From the NCBI GenBank assembly GCA_012798535.1, contig JAAZMZ010000032.1, positions 1 through 42,056 of the forward strand: a DNA stretch of 42,056 bases. Reading direction: 5' to 3'. The notes below the pieces were generated by a model. It was not told the DNA's origin. It did not search any database and saw nothing but the letters and a program-made list of their open reading frames with translations. The stretch comes from Leptolinea sp. (lineage in GTDB: Bacteria; Chloroflexota; Anaerolineae; Anaerolineales; Anaerolineaceae). Below, one piece after another: positions 24,957-33,794 of this stretch. Position numbers and translations under genes: made by a program. The first letter of the stretch is position 1. Each line of letters begins with the position of its first letter.

Positions 24957-27005
24957 TCAATCCACCAGAATACGTGCGTCTACCGTGAAGATGTCTTTGC
25001 CGTACCCCTTTACCGGGTTGAGGTCCAACTCCTGAATGGCAGGAAAGTCCGTGACCAGCAATCCGATCCGCACGAGGATGTCCCGCAGTGTCTCGAAATC
25101 CATACCCGGTTCGCCGCGCACGCCTTTAAGCAGCGGCAGCGACCGGATCGAATGGATCAACCGGTCGGCTTCTTCTTTCGCCAGTGGAGCCAGCGCGAAC
25201 TTCACATCCTTCAATGCCTCGGTGTAGATGCCTCCCAGACCGAACGCCACCAGATGACCGTAGCCCGGCTCGCGGTTCGCGCCGATGATCACTTCGGTAC
25301 CTTTGACCATCTGCTGCACCAGGGTACCGCTGGCATCCTTGATCTTCAGCAGGTCATCCCAGACCATTTCGGCTTCTTTTATATCCTTGATGCCCACCCG
25401 CACCCCGCCGACGTCGCTCTTGTGCAGGGGTCCCATCACTTTCATGACCCAGGGGAAGGCAAAGGGAACGTCTTTCAAACCAGCTTTTTCCCTCAACTCG
25501 ACCTGGCCGGGGAAGCGCACACCGGCCGTCTGCAGCACTTCGCGTGTGATCTGCGGAGATAGCGCGCCGTGGCAGCCGTTCAAAAGTTCGGCGATCTTTT
25601 TCTTATCGTAACCAACCGCTGATTTTTCCGGTTCATAGATGCGCGGCCGGTTGACCACGCGGGACAGAGCCCGTGCCAGGTAAACCTCGTCTTCGAAATA
25701 GCAGCCGCCGATCTCACGGAATTTCTTCAAGGGTACTTCCGAAGAGAGCACCGATTCATACGACGGGATGATCGGGATGGGACTGATATCCATGAATTTA
25801 CGGGCGACCTGATACAGCGCCCAGTTATCCATCATTCCGGCATCACCGTTCATCACCACAATGTAATCCACCTGATCCTTCACCTCTTCGATCAGGATGG
25901 ACAGCACTTTTTCAAGATTGGCGGCGGGGCTGGTCGGCAGGGTATCCACCGGATTACCCACTCCGGCGCCAGCCGGCAGAACTTCGGCCAGCCGCGCACG
26001 GGTGCGCTCGTTGAATGCCGGGACTTCAAAGCCCAGCCGACTGAGTTCATCACTCAGCATAACTCCGGGACCGCCGGCGTCGGTCACAATGGCGACACGC
26101 CTGCCATCCGCCCGGCCTTTGACCAGCGTCAGGATGGCAGCCACATCCACCAGTTCCAGGCGCGAATCCACGCGGATCACACCGGCTTTATCAAACAACG
26201 CCTGCACGGCAGTGTCGTTGGTGGCCATAGCTCCGGTGTGACTGGCAGCCGCCCGGCTGCCCGCCTGGGTGGTGCCGGCTTTAATCCCGGCCAGCAACAC
26301 TCCCTTTTTATTCAGGCTGCGGGCAGCTTTCAAGAATTTTTGCGGATTGACGATGCTTTCCTGATAGGTGATCATCACTTTCGGGCTGTCCGGTCCGTGA
26401 TCGGCATCGTAGATTTCCATCACATCCGGTACGCCGCTCTGGGCGGAGTTACCTACTGTGAGGAAGGAATTGAACTTCAGCCCGCGGCGCATGGCATGCT
26501 CGGCCAAAAAATCGACTGTGGCTCCCGAGCCGCTGATAAAGTCGATACCGCCCTTCTCCAGTTTCAATGCGACACCGGTGAATTTACTGGCATGCGCGTA
26601 GGTCATCACCCCTGAGCAGTTGGGACCCAGCAGCAGAACACCATGCCGGGTAGCGATCTCCGCCAGAGCTCTTTCTTCCGCTTTTCCTTCCGGTCCTAGT
26701 TCACCAAAGCCTGCGCTTAAGACCACCACAATTTTGCTACCTTTGGCCGCCAGTTCCTCCAGCGCGGTGCGTACGAATTTGGCCGGCACACCGATCAACG
26801 CCAGTTCGGGGGCTTCCGGCAATTCTGGGATCGACGGGTAGGCCTTGACACCCTGGATCATGCCGCCTTTCGGATTGACCAGATACAGGTTACCGGCGAA
26901 TCCTTTGGTCAGGATGTTAAGGGTCAGTCGTCCACCCGGTTTTGTGACGTCTTCGCTGGCACCTATAACGGCAATGCTCTTCGGTTCAAGCAGGTTTTTC
27001 AGCAT
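24957..27005 (-). CDS. ADP-forming acyl-CoA synthetase (acetate-CoA ligase), alpha-beta fusion
   Basis: 682 residues: CoA-binding Rossmann domain (about 1-130, SIAVIGASED), two succinyl-CoA-ligase-like domains (about 145-455), then an ATP-grasp beta part (about 470-682). The phosphorylated His is His256 in AASHTGAMA; the second conserved His is His529 in GPLHKSDVGGV. Reaction: acyl-CoA + ADP + Pi gives acid + CoA + ATP. The fused single-chain layout is common in bacteria, while Pyrococcus uses separate subunits. It follows the fused IorA-IorB gene by 27 bp, with AGGAG before its ATG, so aryl- or branched-chain acyl-CoA from that enzyme is the likely substrate. No missing motif seen. Confidence 0.93.
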   Translation of the reverse strand: MLKNLLEPKSIAVIGASEDVTKPGGRLTLNILTKGFAGNLYLVNPKGGMIQGVKAYPSIPELPEAPELALIGVPAKFVRTALEELAAKGSKIVVVLSAGFGELGPEGKAEERALAEIATRHGVLLLGPNCSGVMTYAHASKFTGVALKLEKGGIDFISGSGATVDFLAEHAMRRGLKFNSFLTVGNSAQSGVPDVMEIYDADHGPDSPKVMITYQESIVNPQKFLKAARSLNKKGVLLAGIKAGTTQAGSRAAASHTGAMATNDTAVQALFDKAGVIRVDSRLELVDVAAILTLVKGRADGRRVAIVTDAGGPGVMLSDELSRLGFEVPAFNERTRARLAEVLPAGAGVGNPVDTLPTSPAANLEKVLSILIEEVKDQVDYIVVMNGDAGMMDNWALYQVARKFMDISPIPIIPSYESVLSSEVPLKKFREIGGCYFEDEVYLARALSRVVNRPRIYEPEKSAVGYDKKKIAELLNGCHGALSPQITREVLQTAGVRFPGQVELREKAGLKDVPFAFPWVMKVMGPLHKSDVGGVRVGIKDIKEAEMVWDDLLKIKDASGTLVQQMVKGTEVIIGANREPGYGHLVAFGLGGIYTEALKDVKFALAPLAKEEADRLIHSIRSLPLLKGVRGEPGMDFETLRDILVRIGLLVTDFPAIQELDLNPVKGYGKDIFTVDARILVD

Positions 27006-27032
27006 ACGATCTCTCCTGTATGACCAATTATT

Positions 27033-29549
27033 TCAAGAAAGAACTCTGGCAGCAGAAGCCAGTTCCCGCCCGGCGCGGAAGGCCGCCACATTGGCCGCCC
27101 AGATGGACGATTTGGCGTTTACCTGACGCAAAGCCTGACGCCATACTGCTTCCGGGAACCGGTCGAACGGCGTTAAAGTGCTCAACACACCCATCATCAC
27201 CACATTGGCGATCCGGCCGCTCTGATCGCCCAGTTCCAGAGCTTTCCCCAGCACATTGACCAGCAGTGTGCGGTAACCCTTAAGGTTGGAGATGATCTGT
27301 TCATCGGTCGGATACCGGTCTTTCGGAAAGCCCAGCGGCAGAATGCAGGTATCGGCCAGCAGCACCGTTCCACCGGGCTTGAGCAGCGCCAGGAAATCCG
27401 GCCGCAGTACTTCACTCTTTTCCATAACGATCAGACAATCTGTGGTTCCGGGCAGGAAAACCGGGCTGGACGCCTTTCCGCAGGCGAAGGTGCTGATCAC
27501 CGGGCCGCCCATTTGCGCCATCCCGTGGGTCTCTCCTTTAATAATGTTCTTTTTATCATATCCAGCCAGGAAAGCCAGCTGGGTAAGCACGGCTCCAAAG
27601 AACAGGTTGCCCTGCCCGCCCACACCGCGAATCGCCACCGAGAGGCGTTCGGGGAGTTTGATGTTCTGAAGATCTTCGGGTTTAAAACCGGCTTCCGGCA
27701 CCGGGAAGTCTGGCATGGATTTAAGGTTCAAGTCCTTCAAATCGACCGTGTGGAGTACCCCTGTCGGACAGGTCTGAACGCAAGCCGGCGTGTTTCCACC
27801 GCAGCCTGTGCACAGGTTGGTTATCACTGGAACACCATCCGGACCAGCTTCAAGTCCGGGGCAGATCAGGCAGGCGCCGCATTTTTTACAAACTTCAGGA
27901 TCAACCATCACTCGCTGGGTGCTGCGATTCGCTTTTTGAATGCAGACCCCATCCTGTACGACAACCGTTGTGTAGGTTCCTCCGGCTGCCAGATCAAGGG
28001 CGGTTTTCAGCGCGGACCGCAGTCCTTTTTTATCATACGCGCCAACCTCTATCACATTGGCACCGTGAGCACGGAGACTGGCCGGCAGGTTGAATTTCAT
28101 CGGCTGGCCAGACAAATTGACCGGCGAGGTCGGGGTGGGCTGCGCGCCGGTCATGCCTGTCCATGAGTTATCAAGAATCACCTTCACTCCCGGCACGTTG
28201 CGATAAATAGCATTGCGGGTGGCATCCATGCCGGTATGGCATTCCGTACTATCTCCCACCACAGTCAGGCAGCGGGAAACCTGTTCAGGTCTATCCATTA
28301 CGTAGCCGATGCGCTGACCTTCGCTGGCGCCCATCGCCAGGGCGGTATCCAGAGCGTTCATAAAATACAACAGGCCGTTGCAGCCGATATCCCCGAAAAC
28401 CACATCCACCTGCTTCTTCTTCCGGAGCAGCGCGACTTCCTGTGCGAAGAGCCGGTAGGGGCACCCGGCGCAGAAAGACGGTGGGCGGACAACCGGCGGC
28501 ACATCCGGTTTATTGCCAACCAGAGGTTTGCCAAGTTTTTCGGCAATCAACGCGGGTGACCATTCGGTCAACGAGTCGTACTCTTCTTTACCCTTCGGGT
28601 GTAAACCAGCCTGCAGCATGGCTTCCTGAATGAAGCGATAGCCGTCTTCGATCACATAGACATCTCCATGAATGGAGTTATAAAACTCGGTGATCAAATC
28701 CATGGGCAGTGGATTAGTGAATGCCAGCGAGAGGATATCGATATCCAGGCCAAGTGCATCTTTTACCTCGCGCACATAACAGTCACTCATCCCCGCGGTG
28801 ACCACACCCAATTTGCCTGATCCCTTCTCCCAGCGGTTTAGAGGACTGGTCTCGACCATCTCCACCAGGGCAGGCATGCGTTCTCTCATAAACAGGTCAT
28901 AATTCTTACGGGCAACCCCCGGAAATACGCTGAATTCTTTCAGGCTTTCTGGCATTTGCACCGGGTCGCGGTGCACAGGTTCCATTAAATGAACCAAACC
29001 TTCACTGTGACACAGGTTTCCATTGGGAAAAATCACCACCTGGGTTTTGTATTTGCGCGCGATCTCCACTGCGATGGCCGCGGATTCATGCAATTCCTGA
29101 TGATTGCGCGGTTCCAATACCGGAATAAAACAGGATTTGAACAGATAACGTGGATCGATGACATGCTGGGTGGAACTGGGCGTGAAATCGCTGGCTATGT
29201 AGTACACCAGACCACCGCGTTCCTGCGCGAAGGCCGAACCGCTTGTAAAAATATCCCCCGCCTGGAACAGGCCGGGAATCTTCATGGTCACCACGCAATC
29301 CCGCCCGGCCAGGGAGTGCCCGACACCCACGGCCGAGGCCACAGCTTCGTTCACCGACCAGTCTACATGGATCAGGTCCTGCACTTCAGACAGGCCGCGG
29401 TCGATCACCTCGCTGCTCGGGGTACCCGGGTAGCCATCGGCGGCATGCACACCTCCTCGCACACAACCCACCGCGAAAGCAATGTTTCCCAGTAATATCT
29501 CCGTCTTGCCGGCCGGAGATTCACACAACGCACGTATTGATTCACTCAT
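27033..29549 (-). CDS. Indolepyruvate:ferredoxin oxidoreductase, fused IorA-IorB
   Basis: 838 residues joining both subunits in one chain. Residues about 15-345 are the pyrimidine-binding/transketolase-like part (GYPGTPSSEVID). Residues 355-545 bind thiamine pyrophosphate (GDIGCN 386-391, GDSTECHTG 432-440, DNSWTGMTGAQPTP). Two 4Fe-4S motifs lie at 553-595 (CKKCGACLICP; CTGCGG...C...CPTG). From about 637 the IorB/gamma domain follows (RGVGGQGN, ETHGMAQMGGPV). It oxidises aryl pyruvates (from Trp, Phe, Tyr) to aryl-acetyl-CoA, reducing ferredoxin. The first cluster is CxxCxxCxxCP, one residue shorter than the classic ferredoxin spacing. AGGAG precedes the ATG. First gene of the pair with the ADP-forming synthetase; preceded by a 26-bp palindrome. 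Confidence 0.92.
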   Translation of the reverse strand: MSESIRALCESPAGKTEILLGNIAFAVGCVRGGVHAADGYPGTPSSEVIDRGLSEVQDLIHVDWSVNEAVASAVGVGHSLAGRDCVVTMKIPGLFQAGDIFTSGSAFAQERGGLVYYIASDFTPSSTQHVIDPRYLFKSCFIPVLEPRNHQELHESAAIAVEIARKYKTQVVIFPNGNLCHSEGLVHLMEPVHRDPVQMPESLKEFSVFPGVARKNYDLFMRERMPALVEMVETSPLNRWEKGSGKLGVVTAGMSDCYVREVKDALGLDIDILSLAFTNPLPMDLITEFYNSIHGDVYVIEDGYRFIQEAMLQAGLHPKGKEEYDSLTEWSPALIAEKLGKPLVGNKPDVPPVVRPPSFCAGCPYRLFAQEVALLRKKKQVDVVFGDIGCNGLLYFMNALDTALAMGASEGQRIGYVMDRPEQVSRCLTVVGDSTECHTGMDATRNAIYRNVPGVKVILDNSWTGMTGAQPTPTSPVNLSGQPMKFNLPASLRAHGANVIEVGAYDKKGLRSALKTALDLAAGGTYTTVVVQDGVCIQKANRSTQRVMVDPEVCKKCGACLICPGLEAGPDGVPVITNLCTGCGGNTPACVQTCPTGVLHTVDLKDLNLKSMPDFPVPEAGFKPEDLQNIKLPERLSVAIRGVGGQGNLFFGAVLTQLAFLAGYDKKNIIKGETHGMAQMGGPVISTFACGKASSPVFLPGTTDCLIVMEKSEVLRPDFLALLKPGGTVLLADTCILPLGFPKDRYPTDEQIISNLKGYRTLLVNVLGKALELGDQSGRIANVVMMGVLSTLTPFDRFPEAVWRQALRQVNAKSSIWAANVAAFRAGRELASAARVLS

Positions 29550-29583
29550 TCGTTTTACTCCTGTGGATAGAGAAAATCGGAGG

Positions 29584-29609
29584 AATGAAACAGCCGTGGC
29601 TATTTCATT
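29584..29609 (-). promoter_or_regulatory. 26-bp imperfect palindrome upstream of the IorA-IorB gene
   Basis: Outer arms AATGAAA/TTTCATT and inner arms AGCC/GGCT are symmetric around 29596/29597; 22 of 26 positions match. It lies 35-60 bp upstream of the start codon. A minus-strand TACAAT (29612-29607) overlaps its edge and could be a -10 box, putting the transcription start inside the palindrome, as for a repressor operator. No T-run follows, so it is less like a terminator for the upstream aminotransferase. Confidence 0.5.
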
Positions 29610-29691
29610 GTAGTCCTTTTAAAACCGATAAACTTCGTAACATAAACATTAGCTGATCTTGACGGGTGCTTTTTCTCATTCCAGCATCCGG

Positions 29692-30840
29692 TCATACAAA
29701 TAAACCGGCCACTCCGCTGCCGGCCTGCACGGGAATCTTCTTGAACCGCAGGTATTCTTCCATTGTAAAGAGGAAATCCAGCATATAGTCCCGCTCCGCC
29801 GCCTTCCCCAGGTGGCCTACACGGAAGATCTTGCCGCTTAATTCGCCCAGTCCGGCACCTATGGCAATCTGGTGCTCATCCATCAACCATCTGGTCATTT
29901 CATCGATGCTGAATTCCGGTCGAGCTTTTACGGCGGTGGCAATGGGAGAAGCAAAATTTTCGGGAACGAACATTTCGAATCCCAGATTGGTCATCCCGGT
30001 GCGCATGGCTTTACAGGCTCTGGCATAACGGGCGTAATGAGCGTCCAGACCGCGTTCAAAAATCTTCTTGATGCCTTCGCGAGCGGCCAGGATGACATTG
30101 GAAGGCAGGGTGACCGGTGATGGATGCCAGGCGCCCCATTCCTGGATATAGTGCCGCCAGAGCTTCAGATCCAGATACCAGCTGCCGGAACCGGAATGGC
30201 TGTCGACCATCTGCCAGGCGCGCGGGCTGACGCTGATGAAAGCGACTCCCGGCGCGGCTTCAATGCATTTGTTCGCTCCGCAGACACACAGATCGATCCC
30301 CCAGTCATCCACGGGCACGTCAACACCGCCCAGTGAGGAGACGGTATCCACAATAGTCAACAGTCCCGCCTGGCTGGCAATCTCCATCAATTTCTTCAAC
30401 GGATTCAGCACGGTGGTCGATGTCTCATGGTGTACCATGGCAAAAGCCACGGCGTCAGGATTCTCCTTTATCAAAGAAAGGAGAACTTCCGGATCGAGAG
30501 GTTGTCCCCAGGCAGCCATGAAGGGAATAATATCCAAATGGTGCGCGCGGGAAATTTCCAATAACCGGTCACCGAAAAATCCATTCGTTCCGATAATGAT
30601 CTTCCGGCCGGGAGCTACCGCCGAACCGATGGCCATATCCAGCACGGCCGAGGCTGGCCCCGGAACCACGAACATATCGTTGGCCGTCTTGAACAGTTTA
30701 TGCAGCAGTTCGTCCATTTCGACATGGACGGGCATCCAGTCCGGCCCATAGTGCCGCATGACAGGCAACCGCAGGGCATCCAGAATATCATCGTCCACAT
30801 CTCCCGGACCGGGAGTGAATAATTTTATGTGTGATTTCAC
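29692..30840 (-). CDS. Class V aminotransferase (alanine-glyoxylate / serine-pyruvate type)
   Basis: 382-residue PLP enzyme of the alanine-glyoxylate/serine-pyruvate/phosphonate transaminase group. It opens with LFTPGPGDVDDDIL and MRHYGPDW, the standard substrate-loop start. Asp in TIVDTVSSLGG holds the PLP ring and Lys191 in GANKCIEAAPG forms the Schiff base. C-terminal FRVGHLG is conserved. The start is GTG with AAGGGAT upstream, a modest ribosome site. It sits between a Crp/Fnr regulator and the IorA-IorB/synthetase pair on the same strand, so it could supply 2-oxoacids for them, although this family normally works on glyoxylate, pyruvate or serine rather than aromatic amino acids. A Crp/Fnr-like box lies upstream. 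Confidence 0.88.
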   Translation of the reverse strand: MKSHIKLFTPGPGDVDDDILDALRLPVMRHYGPDWMPVHVEMDELLHKLFKTANDMFVVPGPASAVLDMAIGSAVAPGRKIIIGTNGFFGDRLLEISRAHHLDIIPFMAAWGQPLDPEVLLSLIKENPDAVAFAMVHHETSTTVLNPLKKLMEIASQAGLLTIVDTVSSLGGVDVPVDDWGIDLCVCGANKCIEAAPGVAFISVSPRAWQMVDSHSGSGSWYLDLKLWRHYIQEWGAWHPSPVTLPSNVILAAREGIKKIFERGLDAHYARYARACKAMRTGMTNLGFEMFVPENFASPIATAVKARPEFSIDEMTRWLMDEHQIAIGAGLGELSGKIFRVGHLGKAAERDYMLDFLFTMEEYLRFKKIPVQAGSGVAGLFV

Positions 30841-30924
30841 AGGAGATCCCTTCGTCGAGGCAGGTAAAGAGGGCTAAAGGGCGTTATCAGCACACTTAAA
30901 TCTTATGTTCGTTGAAGAGATAAT

Positions 30925-30944
30925 AATGTAGTTATTGCTACATT
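30925..30944 (-). promoter_or_regulatory. Candidate Crp/Fnr-family operator of the aminotransferase gene
   Basis: AATGTAG-N6-CTACATT, a perfect 7+7 inverted repeat. The core TGTAG-N6-CTACA has the 5-6-5 geometry of Crp-family sites. On the minus strand a TAAGAT (30905-30900) is a possible -10 box. If transcription starts 7 bp after it, near 30893, the box is centred at -41.5, the class II activator position. The gene just upstream on the same strand encodes a Crp/Fnr protein. Confidence 0.55.
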
Positions 30945-30962
30945 TATTTGATTTTTAAGATA

Positions 30963-31670
30963 TTACGGTTCCACACTTTCAACCAGCCGCAACAGTTCAG
31001 GAAAATCAGTGATATCCAAGCATTTCTTGGAAAACTGGCGAATAATCCCCCGATGTTTCAACTCGCCAATTGCTTTGGTCACGGTCACACGATGAACACC
31101 CATCAACCTTGCAATATCATGCTGGGTCATATCGGGTTGGAAAACCACCCTCTTCTGCCCGGGTTCAATGCGGATTTCACGGAAACGGACCAGATAGACC
31201 AGCATCTTGCACACGCGGGTGAAATGGTTGCTGATCAGTTCATCGGTCAATAGTTCGGTGAACATTCGAGCCTTGTAGGCCACAGTCTGAACCAGTTCGA
31301 GCATCAATTCCGGGTGCTGAACGGCGATGATTCGTTCGATGGTTTCCTTTTTAAAGTAATAGAGCACGCTATCCGAGCGTGTTCGAGCGCTGGCATCTTC
31401 CGCGTCACCCCCGATGAAGCAGGATACCTCGCCGAAGATACAGCCCTTTCCCACCATAAAGAGGACTTTTTCCGGGCCGTGTATGGTGTGCAAATTGATC
31501 TCAATGGAGCCTTCCACGATGTAATACAATCCATCCACCAGGTCTTCCGTGAAGAAGATACGGCTGTCTTTAGGGAAGACTTCCCGCACACCCAGATGAA
31601 GTACCTTCTCCCAGGAAGGGCACAGATTTTCAAAGATGGGAAGCTGGTAGAACATGCCTGAATTATCCAC
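30963..31670 (-). CDS. Crp/Fnr-family transcriptional regulator
   Basis: 235 residues. Cyclic-nucleotide-binding-like beta barrel about 25-145 (DGLYYIVEGSIEINL, FGEVSCFIGG), dimerisation helix about 125-160, winged helix about 165-230 with MTQHDIARLMGVHRVTVTK and IGELKHRGII. The FGE motif of the nucleotide pocket is present, but the downstream R-S/T pair is not standard, so the effector is unclear. Cysteines do not form an Fnr-type N-terminal cluster. The start is uncertain: a GTG at 31670 or an ATG at 31655, neither with a good ribosome site. The adjacent box at 30925-30944 and downstream catabolic genes are likely targets. Confidence 0.87.
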   Translation of the reverse strand: MDNSGMFYQLPIFENLCPSWEKVLHLGVREVFPKDSRIFFTEDLVDGLYYIVEGSIEINLHTIHGPEKVLFMVGKGCIFGEVSCFIGGDAEDASARTRSDSVLYYFKKETIERIIAVQHPELMLELVQTVAYKARMFTELLTDELISNHFTRVCKMLVYLVRFREIRIEPGQKRVVFQPDMTQHDIARLMGVHRVTVTKAIGELKHRGIIRQFSKKCLDITDFPELLRLVESVEP

Positions 31671-31780
31671 CCATGCGGATTTCCGGGCAATACCCTGCCC
31701 ATCCGTAAGGGATGAACAATTTGCCTACGGCAGCGAGATAGATCTCTTCTGACAACTACGGTAAACAGGTAACTGGCAGT

Positions 31781-32320
31781 TCAGGCTTTCAGGCGCGAAG
31801 AAAATTTCTGGCGGAACTTTGCCACCTTGGGTGAAACCACCATCGCGCAATACCCCTGATCGGGATTACGGGCAAAATACTCCTGGTGATACTCTTCCGC
31901 CGGGTAGAACACACTCAACGGTGTCACTTCGGTGACGATCTTCGACGGCCAGATTTTTTCTTCCGATAATTCCTTGATGATTTCTTCGGCGATCTTCTTC
32001 TGGTCGGGTGTATGGTAAAAAATGACCGATCGGTATTGCGTTCCTACATCCGCTCCCTGACGATCAGGCGTGGTTGGATCATGGATCGAAAAGAATACCT
32101 CCAGCAGATCGCGATAACTGATGATTGACGGATCGAATTGGATCTGCACAGCTTCGGCATGGCCGGTCTGTCCGCTGCATACTTGCCGGTAAGATGGATT
32201 GACCGTGGTACCGCCGGCATACCCGGATAAGACATCGATCACACCCTGAAGGCTGTCATAAACGGCTTCCAGGCACCAGAAACATCCGCCGGCCAGGGTA
32301 GCGGATTGTGTTGAGCTCAT
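31781..32320 (-). CDS. msrA: Peptide methionine sulfoxide reductase A
   Basis: 179 residues. It reduces methionine-S-sulfoxide in proteins or free form, using thioredoxin. The catalytic motif GGCFWCLEAVY is at the N-terminus, followed by GYAGGTTVNPSYRQVCSGQTGHAEAVQIQFDP (in parts) and the family's FFSIHDPTTPDRQGADVGTQYRS region, all diagnostic of MsrA. A later Cys in DQGYCAMVV could act as a resolving cysteine. No MsrB domain is fused. GGAGGAG precedes the ATG. Cytoplasmic; no signal peptide. Confidence 0.95.
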   Translation of the reverse strand: MSSTQSATLAGGCFWCLEAVYDSLQGVIDVLSGYAGGTTVNPSYRQVCSGQTGHAEAVQIQFDPSIISYRDLLEVFFSIHDPTTPDRQGADVGTQYRSVIFYHTPDQKKIAEEIIKELSEEKIWPSKIVTEVTPLSVFYPAEEYHQEYFARNPDQGYCAMVVSPKVAKFRQKFSSRLKA

Positions 32321-32448
32321 ATCTTCTCCTCCACATCCAAAGACACAAAAGATAAAACAACCTAAATATTGTGCCTGTCATCAGTTAATAATACTGCGGG
32401 AGTTACTATCGTGTCAGCTTTTGTAAAATGCATCCCAGGGCAGGTAAT

Positions 32449-32958
32449 TCAATGCGGTAGAAAAATCGCGTACATCCTGCGCATCCCGCCTTCCGGCCGG
32501 ACGATCTCCTTTTCCAAATGCATGCCGATCTTAACGGCCACCCGTTCGGAGGCTTTGTTCTCCGGCTCCACGAGCGCGATCAGACGGTTGAGATTGCGCA
32601 CGTGATAGGCATAAATACACAATCCCCGGCCAATCTCGGTGGCATACCCTTTCCCCCAGACGGATTTCGCGAGTACGTAGATTATCTCGTATTCCCGCAA
32701 TCCATCCACCACTTTTTCGAGGATACCGCTGTGACCGATCACCCGGCGGCTCGATTTTTCCACCAACGGCCACAGGACAAATTGTTCGGCCAGTGGATTA
32801 TCCGCCGTCGCAACCAGATCCTTTCGCAGGGTTTCCACATCCCGCGGTCCGCCCAGATAGCGGGTAACGTCGATATCCGTCCAAAGGTTGATCAGGTCCG
32901 GGATATCTTCAGAATGCAGATACCGCAAAATCAGGCGTTCGGTTTCAAGAATGTTCAT
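32449..32958 (-). CDS. GNAT acetyltransferase
   Basis: 169 residues from the ATG at 32958 (AGGGG upstream); an in-frame ATG at 32991 would add 11 residues before the conserved first strand MNILETERLILRYL. GNAT features: RRVIGHSGIL strand, IIYVLAKSVWGKGYATEIGRGL with the acetyl-CoA loop (GKGYATE), LIALVEPENKASERVAVKIGMHLEKE at the C-terminal part. RimJ/RimL-like. Substrate unknown. A separate family member from the one at 19185, with little identity outside the motifs. Confidence 0.85.
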   Translation of the reverse strand: MNILETERLILRYLHSEDIPDLINLWTDIDVTRYLGGPRDVETLRKDLVATADNPLAEQFVLWPLVEKSSRRVIGHSGILEKVVDGLREYEIIYVLAKSVWGKGYATEIGRGLCIYAYHVRNLNRLIALVEPENKASERVAVKIGMHLEKEIVRPEGGMRRMYAIFLPH

Positions 32959-32997
32959 AGGAACCCCTATAAATTCTTGTCGCGCATTCACCTTTTA

Positions 32998-33327
32998 TTA
33001 TATATATAAGAAGATCAGGTTACTAATCCAGGCTACACCAAACCAGAGAGAGAGTGACTTCTGACCGGTCGAACACAGCAGGAAAGTCCCCAGTGAAAAG
33101 AGAACGATTTTTAATTCAGCCAGCCAGGGTTCCGTCAATCGGGTGGATGAGGCTGGCGCGAGGAATTTACCCCAGACCATCGCCAGCAGAATCGGCAAAC
33201 CGATCCCCAGCAAAATCTTCCACATAGATGTAACATGAAAGGTCGCTCCCCTATATCCAAAGATTGCCAGCAGGCCAAGTTCCAGCAGAAATGCCAGTAC
33301 CAGATTACCAGTTCGCAGGATGCTCAT
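32998..33327 (-). CDS. DUF2568 (YrdB-like) small membrane protein
   Basis: 109 residues with four hydrophobic helices. The family pattern is seen in LAFLLELGLLAIFGYRG and the central LPILLAMVWGKFLAPAS, which match DUF2568/YrdB proteins; RLTEPWLAELKIVLFSLG follows. Function unknown. The ATG at 33327 has GAAGG 5 bp upstream; a GTG two codons earlier is possible. Same strand as the downstream GNAT gene, 39 bp apart, so the two may be co-transcribed. Confidence 0.8.
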   Translation of the reverse strand: MSILRTGNLVLAFLLELGLLAIFGYRGATFHVTSMWKILLGIGLPILLAMVWGKFLAPASSTRLTEPWLAELKIVLFSLGTFLLCSTGQKSLSLWFGVAWISNLIFLYI

Positions 33328-33701
33328 AAACACCTTCTTCTTTAATTAGAGGATAGAGGTCATCCGGTTTGTTTTCAACATGGTTATACAGATTACAATC
33401 CTGCAAGCAATCGTAGACCGCAGGCTGAATTTAAATTACTGATACCTACTGTTGAAACTTGACTATCTTTCCCCGCAATTTCCGCGGATCTGCTGTTTTC
33501 AAGGAGACTGGATTTTTCCCGAAGGATTGTTTTCTCGGCTGTCTATATCCAGACCATTTTCTATCCGGTACAATACTCTTTGACAGGTCTTAAATACATA
33601 GTACAGATGAGTTATTAAATAAAAAATCTTTTTTAGTCTGGAAAATCTGCGTTTCTATGAAATAATCCTTTTTATATGTAGTAGCTATTTATATTAAAGA
33701 T
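33328..33701. other. Gene-free AT-rich intergenic region
   Basis: No coding frame or RNA gene supported. It contains the probable promoter of the DUF2568 gene at one side and the T-rich exit of the feo terminator at the other. Confidence 0.5.
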
Positions 33702-33734
33702 GGTGGAAAGCGAACGTTATGCTCGCTTTCCACC
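33702..33734 (-). terminator. Terminator of the feo operon
   Basis: Perfect 12-bp stem GGTGGAAAGCGA/TCGCTTTCCACC with a 9-nt loop, 60 bp after the last feo-operon gene on the minus strand. It is followed on that strand by ATCTTTAATATAAATA, a weak but T/A-rich exit. Confidence 0.8.
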
Positions 33735-33794
33735 GGAAAACGGGTAGTACATAGAAGAGGAAAGAATACTATCCAAAAACCCGACTTGTTGAGT

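Noticed and set aside
30925..30944. Inverted repeat as a terminator for the Crp/Fnr gene
   Set aside because: The stem is only 7 AT-rich pairs with no T-run on the minus strand, whereas its spacing fits a Crp-family operator.
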